Source: Corynebacterium parakroppenstedtii | GTDB taxonomy: Bacteria; Actinomycetota; Actinomycetes; Mycobacteriales; Mycobacteriaceae | Reading direction: 5' to 3' | Length of the DNA stretch: 64,000 nucleotides | Assembly: GCF_019754935.1 (NCBI RefSeq) | Contig: NZ_JAGSOA010000002.1 | Coordinates: forward strand, 124,001-188,000 | Shown here: one piece after another, positions 19,487 to 27,378 of the stretch | Position numbering within the stretch: the stretch's first letter is position 1 | Layout of the letters: each line of letters begins with the position of its first letter | Position numbers and translations under genes: made by a program | The notes under the pieces: model-generated | The model's database searches: none | What the model saw: the letters and a program-made list of their open reading frames with translations, nothing else | What the model was told of the DNA's origin: nothing

Positions 19487-21073
19487 GTGGACATGACGAG
19501 TTTCTCCGGAGTGTCCGACGAAGATATGGCCATCATGACCGACCAACTAGGGCGGCGTCCGCGCGGTGCCCTCGAGGTGGCGTATCACGCTCCAGATGGT
19601 CAGCCGGCTGTGGTGACGACGGCCCCCCGGCTCGACGATGGTACCCCTTTTCCGACCCTGTATTACCTGACCGACCCGCGTCTGACGGCAGAGGCGTCGC
19701 GACTCGAAGTCGCCGGAGTCATGAAATGGATGACTGAACGGCTGGAAACCGATGAAGCGCTGGCTGCCGATTACCAGGCCGCGCACGAACACTACCTGAG
19801 TGTCCGCAACAGCATTGAGGATTTGGGAACCTCTTTTTCCGGCGGCGGTATGCCCGATCGGGTGAAGTGCCTACACGTTCTCATGGCTTACGCTCTAGCG
19901 GAGGGGCCGGATACCGTTCGCCTGGGAACTGAGACCGTCGCTTTGGCGCTGGCCCACAACCCTGAGCTGCGCGGAACTGTTCTTCCGGATCAATGGCCGA
20001 CGGTTGAGGAACTGGGGATTAGCCTGGCCACGGCTACCGATTCGACTCTCGAGGCTCATTCTGCGGAATCGAACAATGCTCTGAACGAGGCCCCCAGCAC
20101 GCTCTCTTTGGCTGCCGTGGATTGTGGTACCAATTCCATCCGCCTTCTCATTACCGACGTCGATGCACGGTCTGGGAATGCTGTGCGCGAGGTTACCCGG
20201 AAGAATACGATTGTTCGTCTTGGTGAGGGCGTTGATAGTTCTGGGCAGTTGTCGCCAGCTGCGATCGAGCGGACGCGGGTTGCGCTGCACGGATACGTTG
20301 ACATGATGCTCGATCATGGCGTGAGTGTTGTCCGTATGGTCGCGACGTCGGCAACGCGGGATGCGTCGAACCGGGATGATTTCTTCGCCATGACGAAGAC
20401 CGAGCTCGGTCGGGTTGTGCCGGGGGCGGTTGCGGAAGTCATCGAGGGGACGGAAGAAGCGCGACTGTCTTATCTCGGCGCGACAATGGATGTGGAGGCC
20501 GAGGGGCCCGTCGTTGTTATTGACGTCGGTGGTGGTTCAACTGAGTTCGTCGTGGGGGACAAGGCCGGGGACGTTGTGGGGGCCGTGTCGACCCAGATGG
20601 GCAGCGTCCGGTTGTCGGAGCGCTTTTTGCACACGGATCCTCCGACGGAGGCGGAGTGCGCGGCAGCGCGGGAGGTCGTCGATAAGAACCTGCGTGAGGC
20701 TGCGGAAAAGTTGCCTCTTGCTGAGGTCGCGACAGTTGTTGGTTGTGCGGGTACCTTTACGACGGTCTCGGCAGTGGTTCAGGACTTGCCTGAATACTTG
20801 CCAGAAAAGATTCATCTTTCGACGCTTGACTCGGACGATATTCTCGCGACGACGGCGAAGGTTCGTGTGGAAACCGTGGAGCAGAGGAAGGCCCGGCCTC
20901 AGATTTTGCCTGGTCGTGCCGATGTTATCGGTGGGGGAACGCTGATTATTGACGCGATCGTGGAGTTCTTCCGCGCTAAGGCTGGCATCGAACAGATCAC
21001 CGTGAGTGAGAAGGATATTTTGGACGGGATTATTGCAGGATTAGCCAGGCAGCGAGTGTCTTTTGAGGCGTGA
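19487..21073 (+). CDS. Fusion of DUF501 with exopolyphosphatase (Ppx/GppA)
   Basis: One uninterrupted ORF of 528 residues with two domains that are separate neighbouring genes in mycobacteria (Rv1025 and Rv1026). Residues about 10-180 are DUF501 (QLGRRPRGALEV, FPTLYYLTDPRL, GGMPDRVKCLHVLMAYALA). A short polar linker follows, then from about 207 the ASKHA-fold Ppx/GppA domain with AVDCGTNSIRLLITD, VATSATRDASN, EVIEGTEEARLSYLGA and VIDVGGGSTEFV (about 344-355). The Ppx part should act on polyphosphate or pppGpp; DUF501 has no known function. GTG start, with GGGGGAG 11 nt upstream. Part of the eno-ftsB cluster. Confidence 0.92.
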   Translation: MDMTSFSGVSDEDMAIMTDQLGRRPRGALEVAYHAPDGQPAVVTTAPRLDDGTPFPTLYYLTDPRLTAEASRLEVAGVMKWMTERLETDEALAADYQAAHEHYLSVRNSIEDLGTSFSGGGMPDRVKCLHVLMAYALAEGPDTVRLGTETVALALAHNPELRGTVLPDQWPTVEELGISLATATDSTLEAHSAESNNALNEAPSTLSLAAVDCGTNSIRLLITDVDARSGNAVREVTRKNTIVRLGEGVDSSGQLSPAAIERTRVALHGYVDMMLDHGVSVVRMVATSATRDASNRDDFFAMTKTELGRVVPGAVAEVIEGTEEARLSYLGATMDVEAEGPVVVIDVGGGSTEFVVGDKAGDVVGAVSTQMGSVRLSERFLHTDPPTEAECAAAREVVDKNLREAAEKLPLAEVATVVGCAGTFTTVSAVVQDLPEYLPEKIHLSTLDSDDILATTAKVRVETVEQRKARPQILPGRADVIGGGTLIIDAIVEFFRAKAGIEQITVSEKDILDGIIAGLARQRVSFEA

Positions 21074-21163
21074 CCACGGGATTCTGTGTCTGTGGGGTAA
21101 CGCGGTAAGATGAGGCTCGCTGTTGTGCTCACCGGCGTGGTTCGGTGTGCTGTCAATGGCAGT

Positions 21164-21237
21164 GCCCCTATAGCCCAATTGGCAGAGGCAGTGGACTTAA
21201 AATCCATTCAGTGTGGGTTCGAATCCCACTGGGGGCA
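21164..21237 (+). tRNA. tRNA-Leu (anticodon TAA), short variable loop
   Basis: 74-nt cloverleaf: acceptor GCCCCTA with TGGGGGC, discriminator A, anticodon stem GTGGA/TCCAT with loop CTTAAAA giving anticodon TAA, variable region of only about 5 nt (TCAGT), T-arm GTGGG-TTCGAAT-CCCAC. CCA is not encoded. Leucine tRNAs normally have a long variable arm, so the class I shape is unusual. Location just after ppx. Its 3' part is repeated at 21917. Confidence 0.88.
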
Positions 21238-21348
21238 CACCACTCTCTTTACTGTATGTGCAGTTTAGAGGGTGGTTTTTGTTTGTTGAATCACGCTTTT
21301 TGGTCGACGTGACTACATTTTGACTACATCTGAAATAGGTCGGCCATA
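21213..21348 (+). repeat. Direct repeat copy 1: tRNA-Leu 3' end plus flank (att-like)
   Basis: From the T-arm of tRNA-Leu through its downstream flank, including TCTTTACTGT and, further on, GTGACTACAT...ACATCTGAAATAGG. The same ordered blocks recur at 21917-22027. The pattern is that of the left end of a tRNA-integrated element. Confidence 0.6.
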
Positions 21349-21573
21349 GCCTGACCAGGGGGAAGGTCAGTAGGCGTGTCTCGGGTTCCATTAGGTCAGA
21401 AGAATGCCTCAATCTAGTTAAGCGCAAGAACTAGACATATAATCCTCATCCCACTGTCGTCGCTCCGTAACCTCGGATAGTCTGGGACCCGACCGTTTAG
21501 GTTAGCTATGGTCGAGTGATTTGGGTGTCTTAGGAAAAGGGGCTTAATTATTTTCGGATTTTATTTAGCCGCC

Positions 21574-21807
21574 GTGGCCGCCGCTAATGACGACTGGGGA
21601 TCAGTGGTGCTGTTAATCGGGGTGGTAGCGCTCATTGCGATCCCGCTCGTGATTTTTATTGGCGCTCTGGTTTCAATCGTGTCATCGAGCCGCTATACCG
21701 TTTTCGGAAAAATAATCTGGATTGTTGTTACATTCTGCTTCCCCATCCTGGGACCGATTGTGTGGTTCATATGGGGACGGAACGTGGAATCGATCGTGAA
21801 GAATTAG
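21574..21807 (+). CDS. Small membrane protein, PLDc_N-like
   Basis: 77 residues with two hydrophobic segments (about 11-35 and 45-66). The second ends in the pattern PILGPIVWFIWGR, which is the hallmark of the phospholipase-D-nuclease N-terminal (PLDc_N) two-helix domain, usually an N-terminal part of cardiolipin synthases but also found alone. There is no PLD catalytic domain here. It lies between the two tRNA-Leu 3' repeats, so it may be the sole surviving gene of an integrated element. GTG start without a strong ribosome-binding site; the gene could be poorly expressed. Function unknown. Confidence 0.6.
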   Translation: MAAANDDWGSVVLLIGVVALIAIPLVIFIGALVSIVSSSRYTVFGKIIWIVVTFCFPILGPIVWFIWGRNVESIVKN

Positions 21808-21916
21808 CACCTCGGTACGAGTGCTATTCCGCCCGTTTTCTATGTTGATTCCGGATAAAGGACATGGTCTGGGGCTCGGGACCCGGTTGCTTGTAATGGG
21901 CAAGGTGGTTGAACGC

Positions 21917-22027
21917 GTGGATTCGAATCCCATTGGGGGCACAAAACCCTCTTTACTGTTTGCGTAGTTCAGAAGAGGACGGGGGCGCAACCGTCGTGAC
22001 TACATTGTGACGGCATCTGAAATAGGA
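21917..22027 (+). repeat. Direct repeat copy 2: degenerate tRNA-Leu 3' end plus flank
   Basis: GTGGATTCGAATCCCATTGG then GGGCACA, TCTTTACTGT and GTGACTACATTGTGACGGCA, ending CATCTGAAATAGG. Same order as copy 1. The T-stem contains an A-C mismatch and no 5' tRNA half precedes it, so it is not a functional tRNA. Likely the right junction of a former integration. Confidence 0.6.
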
Positions 22028-22179
22028 AAATGATGGTCAGGCCCGCCGAGGTGAGATCATCCTAGAATTGATTAGCGCGTATCCGTTGCCCAATTATCAC
22101 CCTGGTATTCGGCGGGTAAACCCACACCCGTCATTGAGAGCGCCATCGACCGGGTGGGATTAAACCGTATTAAATGAGC

Positions 22180-22662
22180 CTATTTATCGGCGTCTTTCAT
22201 GTCCTGGCTGGATACGTTGTATGACGCTGTGGCAGCGGCACCGGTTGCTGTATTCGTGGCAAGTTGTTTGCCTTTCACTGAGATAGTGCACGTGATGGTT
22301 CCATCGCTTTGAGCGCCATTCGTCGCGGTGAGTGTGGCGCCGAAATAGCCTTTGACATTGACGTCTTTACTCCATCCAGCAGCAATGCCGGTGTCTTGGG
22401 CTTGTTCTGTGTCACAGGTGCTGTAGGTGGCGATGGCGTCAGTTGCATCTCCGGTGATGGAGTACGTGATGGCGTGTTCGGTGTCTGCGTCGTCTTGTAC
22501 TTGTTTAGCAGCGAAGCTGATTGCCAGGATGATGATGACAATAATTGCGAGGATTGCCAGTGAAACCATGCATCCGATCCGCTTGTACCAGGGTTTCTTG
22601 GGTTCTTTGACATAGACGACTCGGGGGTTTTGGTTGTTCTCGTTGGAATTGGGAGCGGTCAT
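22180..22662 (-). CDS. MmpS-like membrane-anchored secreted protein
   Basis: 160 residues. A basic cytoplasmic start (KEPKKPWYKRIG) leads into one membrane segment (about 33-52), and the rest is outside the membrane. The extracellular part has the MmpS pattern as I know it: a beta-rich ITYSITGDAT start, a W-S-K-(D/E)-V-x-V-K-G block (here GWSKDVNVKGYFGA), and ITCTISVKGK near the end. MmpS proteins partner RND lipid exporters in mycobacteria; no MmpL gene is near, so the role here is open. Ribosome-binding site AAAGGA is well placed. First of four minus-strand surface-protein genes after the tRNA-Leu repeats. Confidence 0.65.
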   Translation of the reverse strand: MTAPNSNENNQNPRVVYVKEPKKPWYKRIGCMVSLAILAIIVIIILAISFAAKQVQDDADTEHAITYSITGDATDAIATYSTCDTEQAQDTGIAAGWSKDVNVKGYFGATLTATNGAQSDGTITCTISVKGKQLATNTATGAAATASYNVSSQDMKDADK

Positions 22663-22693
22663 TGGGATGGTCCTTTCTGAGGATTTTTAGAAG

Positions 22694-23251
22694 TTATTGG
22701 CACTGTTCGGCGTCGGGAATTCGCTCGCACAATGGCGGAAGCGTTTGATTGGGTCCGTAACCGTCGCCGCTATCGGGGTTAAAGGTTGGAGTCGATGGGG
22801 TTTCCATTCTTTGTTGGGTTACCTGGTATTGATTTGATCGAGATGTCATTTGGGTGGCACAGTGCTGCGTCCACCCTGAGGTCCCGTCGGTGAAAAATGT
22901 GGTTCCGGTTTCGTGTAGTTGGGGATTTCCGCAGCTGCTAATTGTCTTGTTGAGAAGATGTGGGTGATCAAACCCTGGTGCCCCGGTGTAGCCAATGACG
23001 CCATCAGATTGAGGTTGAGTTTGTGTGACGGCAGGTTGCTCTGTTGGTTCAGCCGACGGATTAGCAGCAGTAGTTTCGGGTTGCGTTGGTTGGGATGGTG
23101 CGCTGCTGGACGAGGAGGATGTCGTGCTGGTTAATGTCGCTGTCGCTACGGAAGATGACTTTGTGCCGTTTCCGGCGTTGTCGGTACAAGCCGAAAGCGG
23201 TAGCACTGTGAGCAGCAAGGCGAGGGCGATGCCTTGACGTTGTTTGTGCAT
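22694..23251 (-). CDS. Putative lipoprotein, unknown function
   Basis: 185 residues. Signal peptide with lipobox LSAC (lipidated Cys at about 22), then about 65 residues very rich in Ser, Thr, Pro and Gln (a wall-spanning stalk, inference), then a globular part with four cysteines (SSCGN, QHCAT, PLCER, EQCQ) that could form two disulphides outside the membrane. No family recognised. AAGGA lies at a normal distance before the ATG. 31 bp downstream lies the MmpS-like gene in the same direction, so the two are probably co-transcribed. Confidence 0.7.
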   Translation of the reverse strand: MHKQRQGIALALLLTVLPLSACTDNAGNGTKSSSVATATLTSTTSSSSSSAPSQPTQPETTAANPSAEPTEQPAVTQTQPQSDGVIGYTGAPGFDHPHLLNKTISSCGNPQLHETGTTFFTDGTSGWTQHCATQMTSRSNQYQVTQQRMETPSTPTFNPDSGDGYGPNQTLPPLCERIPDAEQCQ

Positions 23252-23971
23252 GATTAGGTGTTCCTTTTTGCGTTGTCCACACCTGAATTAGGTTGATAAA
23301 CTCACCGAGTTCTTCAGCTATATGCCAGGGGTGGGGGGCAGTGGATCAGCCTGGCAACTCTATATTGGCCCGGGAAAGTCACGGCGTTAGCTGGGAAAAT
23401 GTCAGCTTTACGTCTTTTCCGTCGTATCAGCGCTTCACTTGTACTGTTCTAGATGTGAATGCGCAGGCGAGCTCGTGTTCGAGGCGACAGTACTGGGGTA
23501 TAGGGAATATTTCGGCCGCCGAATGGGGGTATGGCTGTCCGGCAATTCTTCCCCCCCGTTCATGGCCCGGCGTGTCTTGCGGTGGCTAATAGGCCGTTGG
23601 CAAACGAACTCGGGCTCATATTTTCGGACGGTAATGCAAGGTGGCGCGTATCGATTTTCGGCGGGGCTGAAGCTACCTTCGGACCGGCAATGTTGAATCG
23701 CGACGAACCCCGCTCCTAACAGAAATCGCCAGTCACAAAGGCTGAGTATTGGCAAAAAGAGTTGATACATCATTCCCTGGGTGATGGGTGTATTAAAGAT
23801 GGATACCCGCTAACCAAATGGATCGTAGTTGGAATGCTGTTTATCCCTGTCTCCAGAAGTGTGTACCTTTCTAACGCCACAAAAACGAAGATAAGAAAAC
23901 GTCTTCAAAAATAAAAAACCGCCCACATCGGGGCGGTATGGAATCGGTCTTATTTGGCCGGGACCTAGATT
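23252..23971. other. 720-bp gap in the surface-protein islet
   Basis: Contains only overlapping short ORFs on both strands without family resemblance, a run of seven C near 23546, and at 23908-23938 the terminator of the glycine-zipper gene. The promoter of the lipoprotein gene should lie at its left end. Possibly decayed sequence. Confidence 0.4.
23908..23938 (-). terminator. Rho-independent terminator of the glycine-zipper gene
   Basis: On the minus strand ACCGCCC, loop CGATGT, GGGCGGT, then TTTTTTATTTTT. The seven-pair stem and T-run are textbook, 34 bp after the stop codon. Confidence 0.9.
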
Positions 23972-24364
23972 TTACTTGGCTGCGCTGTTCTCAGCGGGCA
24001 GGCAGCCTGTTAGACCACCGGTGATGCCTCCACCGAGGCCACCGATCACTGCTCCAACAATGTTGCCGACGCCGGGGCCGAAGATGGTGCCAGCAGTAGC
24101 GCCGGTCAAGATGCCGGTAAGCGCTCCACCGAGTGTGCTGAGCGTGCACTTGGCAACGTAAGCCTTGTGCTCAGCGCTATCCTTGTCAGAGCCATCCGTC
24201 GCGGATTCCTTTTGCTGATCCGTGGCGGAGGCTGCGGATTCATCCTGGGCCGTTGCAGTTGCGGCGGGGGTTGAGGGAGCTTCTGCCGCCTGTGCAGCCG
24301 GGGCTCCGACGGTGAGTGCACCTGCGAGCGCCAGACTTCCGAGGATAGCTTTTGTATTCTTCAT
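23972..24364 (-). CDS. Secreted glycine-zipper peptide, bacteriocin-like
   Basis: 130 residues. Clear signal peptide ending AQA at about residue 27, then about 40 Ala/Ser/Thr/Asp residues, then a hydrophobic glycine-rich C-terminal half: CTLSTLGGALTGILTGATAG, continuing with repeated GxxxG spacing up to LTGCLPAEN. One cysteine stands at each end of this block, so a disulphide could close it into a helical hairpin. Glycine zippers of this kind occur in pore-forming bacteriocins and in membrane-packing proteins; no immunity or export gene is evident beside it. Strong promoter and terminator bracket it, so it is likely a highly expressed single-gene unit. Confidence 0.75.
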   Translation of the reverse strand: MKNTKAILGSLALAGALTVGAPAAQAAEAPSTPAATATAQDESAASATDQQKESATDGSDKDSAEHKAYVAKCTLSTLGGALTGILTGATAGTIFGPGVGNIVGAVIGGLGGGITGGLTGCLPAENSAAK

Positions 24365-24449
24365 TACGGTGTCCTTTCAGAGAGATGGGCACACCACCGC
24401 ACGTTTTCCCGGCTGATACAGGTTCAACGATTTCGATGGCGACATGTAT

Positions 24450-24479
24450 ATTATATATTAACCCCATGTCGGACACCAA
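24450..24479 (-). promoter_or_regulatory. SigA-type promoter of the glycine-zipper gene
   Basis: On the minus strand -35 TTGGTG (24479-24474), 18-bp spacer, -10 TATAAT (24455-24450) within an AT-rich run. The expected start lies about 80 nt before the ATG at 24364. Confidence 0.6.
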
Positions 24480-24553
24480 CCCCTCAGCGATAATTCATAC
24501 CGGCTGATTCACGTTTTTACAGACGTTTTACCGGTCAGTTCTCCCGGATGGTG

Positions 24554-25246
24554 TTATCGCCAGGGAACCCACTTGGGGTTCGTGCTGTCTGAGCACCGCA
24601 GTGGCTTTCCTTGCTCTGTTTGTCCGGTGGCACCGCGATCAAGTTCCGGACCACACGGTGAGTTTTCCACGACCGGGTGCTTTACGGTGAAGTTTTCCCA
24701 CGGTTGCAACTGGTAAGTCTCGCTGGGCTGTGTTTCTTCTTTGCTGGGCTGCTGGTTTTGCGCCTCAGTTTGCTGGTTGCCACCGTCGTTATTAGGCGCC
24801 GGGACTGGTGCAGTAGGTGGGGCGGGATTGTCTTTTGGCTTGTTGTCGGCCGGTTTGTTGTTGTTCGGCTTGTTATCTGCCTGCTTCTTGTTCTCTTTGT
24901 CCTTATCCTTATCCCCGTCTTTATTGTCCTTCTTGTCTTTGTTCTCGTCTTTGCGATCGTTCTCTTTGGCAGCCTTGTCTTTATCGTCGGGATTGTCCGT
25001 GCTCTTCGGCTCTTCAGAGGAGGGAGACTCAGAGGAGGGAGACTCAGAGGAGGGAGACTCAGAGGAGGGAGACTCAGAGGATGGTGACGGAGAAGGTGAG
25101 GACGACGACGGTGACGTCGTCACTGACGACGTCACGAGCGATGTTGATGTTGACGACGATGAGTTGTCGTGAGAGCAGCCAGTCAGAGCTAGCGTCGTGG
25201 CAACGACAGCGGAACTGAGTGCGACGGTGGAGCAGGAAAAGCGCAT
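24554..25246 (-). CDS. Lipoprotein with ESPSS repeats and charged stalk
   Basis: 230 residues. Signal peptide with lipobox LTGC (Cys near 24). Then Ser/Thr-rich residues and five SSESP-type pentapeptides encoded by a perfect 15-bp DNA repeat, then about 60 residues of almost only Lys, Asp, Glu and Asn, then Pro/Asn-rich sequence. The last ~45 residues look globular, with two cysteines (SPCGPE, LRCSDS) and several Trp. Likely a surface lipoprotein whose small C-terminal domain is held out on a long stalk. No known family. AT-rich promoter presumably in 25250-25300. Confidence 0.72.
   Translation of the reverse strand: MRFSCSTVALSSAVVATTLALTGCSHDNSSSSTSTSLVTSSVTTSPSSSSPSPSPSSESPSSESPSSESPSSESPSSEEPKSTDNPDDKDKAAKENDRKDENKDKKDNKDGDKDKDKENKKQADNKPNNNKPADNKPKDNPAPPTAPVPAPNNDGGNQQTEAQNQQPSKEETQPSETYQLQPWENFTVKHPVVENSPCGPELDRGATGQTEQGKPLRCSDSTNPKWVPWR
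25014..25083. repeat. Tandem 15-bp repeat inside lipoprotein gene
   Basis: Four perfect copies of TCAGAGGAGGGAGAC plus a partial fifth. The unit keeps the frame, so copy-number change would lengthen or shorten the Ser/Pro/Glu stalk without breaking the protein. Confidence 0.9.
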
Positions 25247-25677
25247 AGTGTTTTCGTTTCCTTAAATTGTTGGTGTGGTTTCGTAATTGTCGTCGGATGT
25301 ATTGTAAATGCCACCGTTTGTTATCGCTTGCTGTGTAAGCGGATGTGCGACGGCTAAAGCACTGTACGATACATCGTTTTCTCGCTGTGATCCGTTATGG
25401 GTGTCACATCGATTTCTTCGTTTAAGCGGGTCGAGACTTCCTGTCATGTGGAGGGGGCGGGAACAAACCTTCTACTTTGTCCGTTACTCTTAACGACGAG
25501 CCGTTGTATCTGTCTTCGACAACGCAGGTGCCAGCCGAGCCTCATCAGTTGAGTTCAGCCCGGCTCTGAGATACCGCGTAGTGACGAAGACAGTTAACGC
25601 AAACATGGTGATCACCTATAGTGGTCACCACGATGACGCTTAATGAGTTAAGTGCACGATGAAAGGATTTACCCCCC
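25247..25677. other. Intergenic region between lipoprotein and BI-1 genes
   Basis: 431 bp between divergent genes. No credible ORF. Contains an operator-like double palindrome at 25607-25631 overlapping a -10-like TATAGT that faces the BI-1 gene. Confidence 0.5.
25607..25631 (+). promoter_or_regulatory. Double palindrome over a -10-like element
   Basis: GGTGATCACC (25607-25616) is a perfect palindrome; after TATA comes GTGGTCACCAC (25621-25631), perfect about a central base. TATAGT (25617-25622) between them could be the -10 of the BI-1 gene, so a bound dimer would block it. Regulator unknown. Confidence 0.45.
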
Positions 25678-26559
25678 GTGCGTAGTTCAAATCCATACTT
25701 CAGCTCCCTGACGGAGGAACGGAAGCGTGAAGCCCGTTCCGGTCAGGGCGAGTACGTATTCGGCCAAGGCCAAGACGCCCAGCAGTTCGGCCAGCGGGGT
25801 GCATCGATGGCTGGTGCCCAGCAGTTCGGTCAACAGACCATGCAGCAGCAGGCCCAGGGCACAACTGCAGAGCGCGGAATGACCATTGACGACGTTATCG
25901 TCAAGACCAGCATTACGCTAGGGGTCATTATCGTCGGCGCCGTCATTAACTACATGCTGTCCCTGTCGAACCCCCAGGTCTCCAGCCTGCTGACCATGGT
26001 TGGCGCGATCGGCGGACTCATCATGGTCATGGTGTCGACGTTCGGTAAAAAGTTCGGCTCCCCCGTCGTTACCCTTCTTTATGCCGCTTTCGAAGGCCTC
26101 TTCGTTGGTGGGCTGACCAGCGTTTTCGCGAACGTCATGGTCAGTGGCGCAAATGCCGGCACCATCATCGGTCAAGCAGTTTTGGGCACCATCGGCGTGT
26201 TTATCGGGATGCTGATCGTTTACCGGACCGGTGCCATCCGCGTCACCCCGAAGTTCAACCGCATCATGTTGGGCGTGCTCGTCGGCGTGCTCGTTCTGGC
26301 GTTGGGCAACATGCTTCTCGCGGTCTTCACCGGTCATAACCCTCTTACCGACGGTGGCCCGCTAGCCATTGGTTTCTCGCTTCTGTGCATCGGCTTGGCT
26401 GCGCTGAGCTTCCTGCAGGACTTTGACACCGCGGATCAACTGGTCCGTGCAGGTGCACCGTCGAAGATGGCGTGGGGCGTTGCCCTCGGGTTGGCCGTGA
26501 CGCTGGTCTGGCTCTACACCGAAATCCTCCGTCTGCTGTCGTACGCGAACAGGAACTAG
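25678..26559 (+). CDS. Bax inhibitor-1 / YccA family membrane protein
   Basis: 293 residues. The first ~65 are soluble and Gln/Gly-rich (AQQFGQ twice), followed by about seven transmembrane helices. The family signature at the end, with acidic residues for pH-sensitive channel gating, is visible in SFLQDFDTADQLVRAGAP and LVWLYTEILRLLSYANRN. BI-1 homologues are ion or calcium leak channels in characterised bacteria; the role in corynebacteria is unknown. GTG start. Monocistronic between a possible operator and a strong terminator. Confidence 0.88.
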   Translation: MRSSNPYFSSLTEERKREARSGQGEYVFGQGQDAQQFGQRGASMAGAQQFGQQTMQQQAQGTTAERGMTIDDVIVKTSITLGVIIVGAVINYMLSLSNPQVSSLLTMVGAIGGLIMVMVSTFGKKFGSPVVTLLYAAFEGLFVGGLTSVFANVMVSGANAGTIIGQAVLGTIGVFIGMLIVYRTGAIRVTPKFNRIMLGVLVGVLVLALGNMLLAVFTGHNPLTDGGPLAIGFSLLCIGLAALSFLQDFDTADQLVRAGAPSKMAWGVALGLAVTLVWLYTEILRLLSYANRN

Positions 26560-26603
26560 CGCAAGATCATTGATCTCACCGCAGTTCTTCGTGGTAGGGA
26601 TCC

Positions 26604-26637
26604 GCCGGCCAGCATCGTTTGTTGGCCGGCATTTTTG
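26604..26637 (+). terminator. Terminator of the BI-1 gene
   Basis: GCCGGCCA (26604-26611) pairs with TGGCCGGC (26623-26630), followed by ATTTTT. Confidence 0.88.
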
Positions 26638-26689
26638 ATATCGAGACGCCAGACACGTCGAGAATCCGCCCACTGCTCTGGCAATAAGA

Positions 26690-26722
26690 AAGCCCTCCGT
26701 AAGCATTCACGGAGGGCTTTTC
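26690..26722. terminator. Terminator between BI-1 gene and greA
   Basis: Perfect 11-bp arms AAGCCCTCCGT (26690-26700) and ACGGAGGGCTT (26709-26719) with an 8-nt loop. T-rich on both sides, best placed to end greA transcription. Confidence 0.85.
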
Positions 26723-26750
26723 GCGTCGCTGTTAAAGGCGCGGTAAAGAA

Positions 26751-27257
26751 TTATTTCTTCGACTCGTCGTACGGCTCTGCCTTAACGATCGTGACTGATA
26801 CCGTCGAACCATTGGGAGTCTGGTATTCGCGAGTTTCTCCCTCTTTCGCTCCGACGATAGCCGCGCCGAGCGGGGCGTCGGTGGAGTAGGTCTCCAGGTC
26901 AGTGTTGGATGAGTGAACACCGCGGGTACCGATGAGGAAGGTTTCGGTGTCATCTTCATCGCCGTCGTAGTACACGTGGACAACGGAACCGACGAGGGCA
27001 ACACCGCTCTGGGAGGGCGCTTCGCCGATCGTTGCGGAATCGAGTAGTTCTTCGAGGTAAGCGATGCGGGCTTCCTCTTGGCCCTGCTGCTCGCGGGCTG
27101 CGTGGTAACCGCCGTTCTCTTTCAGGTCTCCCTCTTCGCGGCGCTCGTTGATCTCGGCAGCGATGACGGGGCGGTTAGCCTTAAGATCGTCGAGTTCCTT
27201 CTTCAGACGATCGTAGGCTTCTTGGGTTAGCCAACGGGTGTTTGTATCCTCAGCCAT
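26751..27257 (-). CDS. greA: Transcription elongation factor GreA
   Basis: Stimulates transcript cleavage by backtracked RNA polymerase through the secondary channel. 168 residues, normal. The N-terminal coiled coil carries the two acidic tip residues in the [18 protein letters not shown] motif (about 42-59), and the C-terminal FKBP-like domain contains [17 protein letters not shown]. 121 bp downstream of the DUF4307 gene on the same strand. Order greA-DUF4307 and divergent mca is the same as Rv1080c-Rv1082. Confidence 0.97.
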   Translation of the reverse strand: MAEDTNTRWLTQEAYDRLKKELDDLKANRPVIAAEINERREEGDLKENGGYHAAREQQGQEEARIAYLEELLDSATIGEAPSQSGVALVGSVVHVYYDGDEDDTETFLIGTRGVHSSNTDLETYSTDAPLGAAIVGAKEGETREYQTPNGSTVSVTIVKAEPYDESKK

Positions 27258-27378
27258 GTTTATTCAGCCTCTCAATCGTTGCGGTCTATGAAGATTCCAT
27301 GAAGATAAAATGCTTCGATTCGTATAACGCAGTGCATGGTACCACTGAGATGGTGGATTCAAAGCCAGCAACGGCGGC

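Noticed and set aside
21197..21427. Minus-strand frame across the tRNA-Leu 3' end
   Set aside because: Its PPVGFEPT stretch is the usual artefact of translating a tRNA T-arm in reverse.
21497..21506. TTAGGTTAGC as a DtxR box before the PLDc_N gene
   Set aside because: Only the left half fits; the full 19-mer agrees at about 11 positions.
25014..25083. Tandem 15-bp repeats as a CRISPR array
   Set aside because: Units are directly adjacent without spacers and encode protein.
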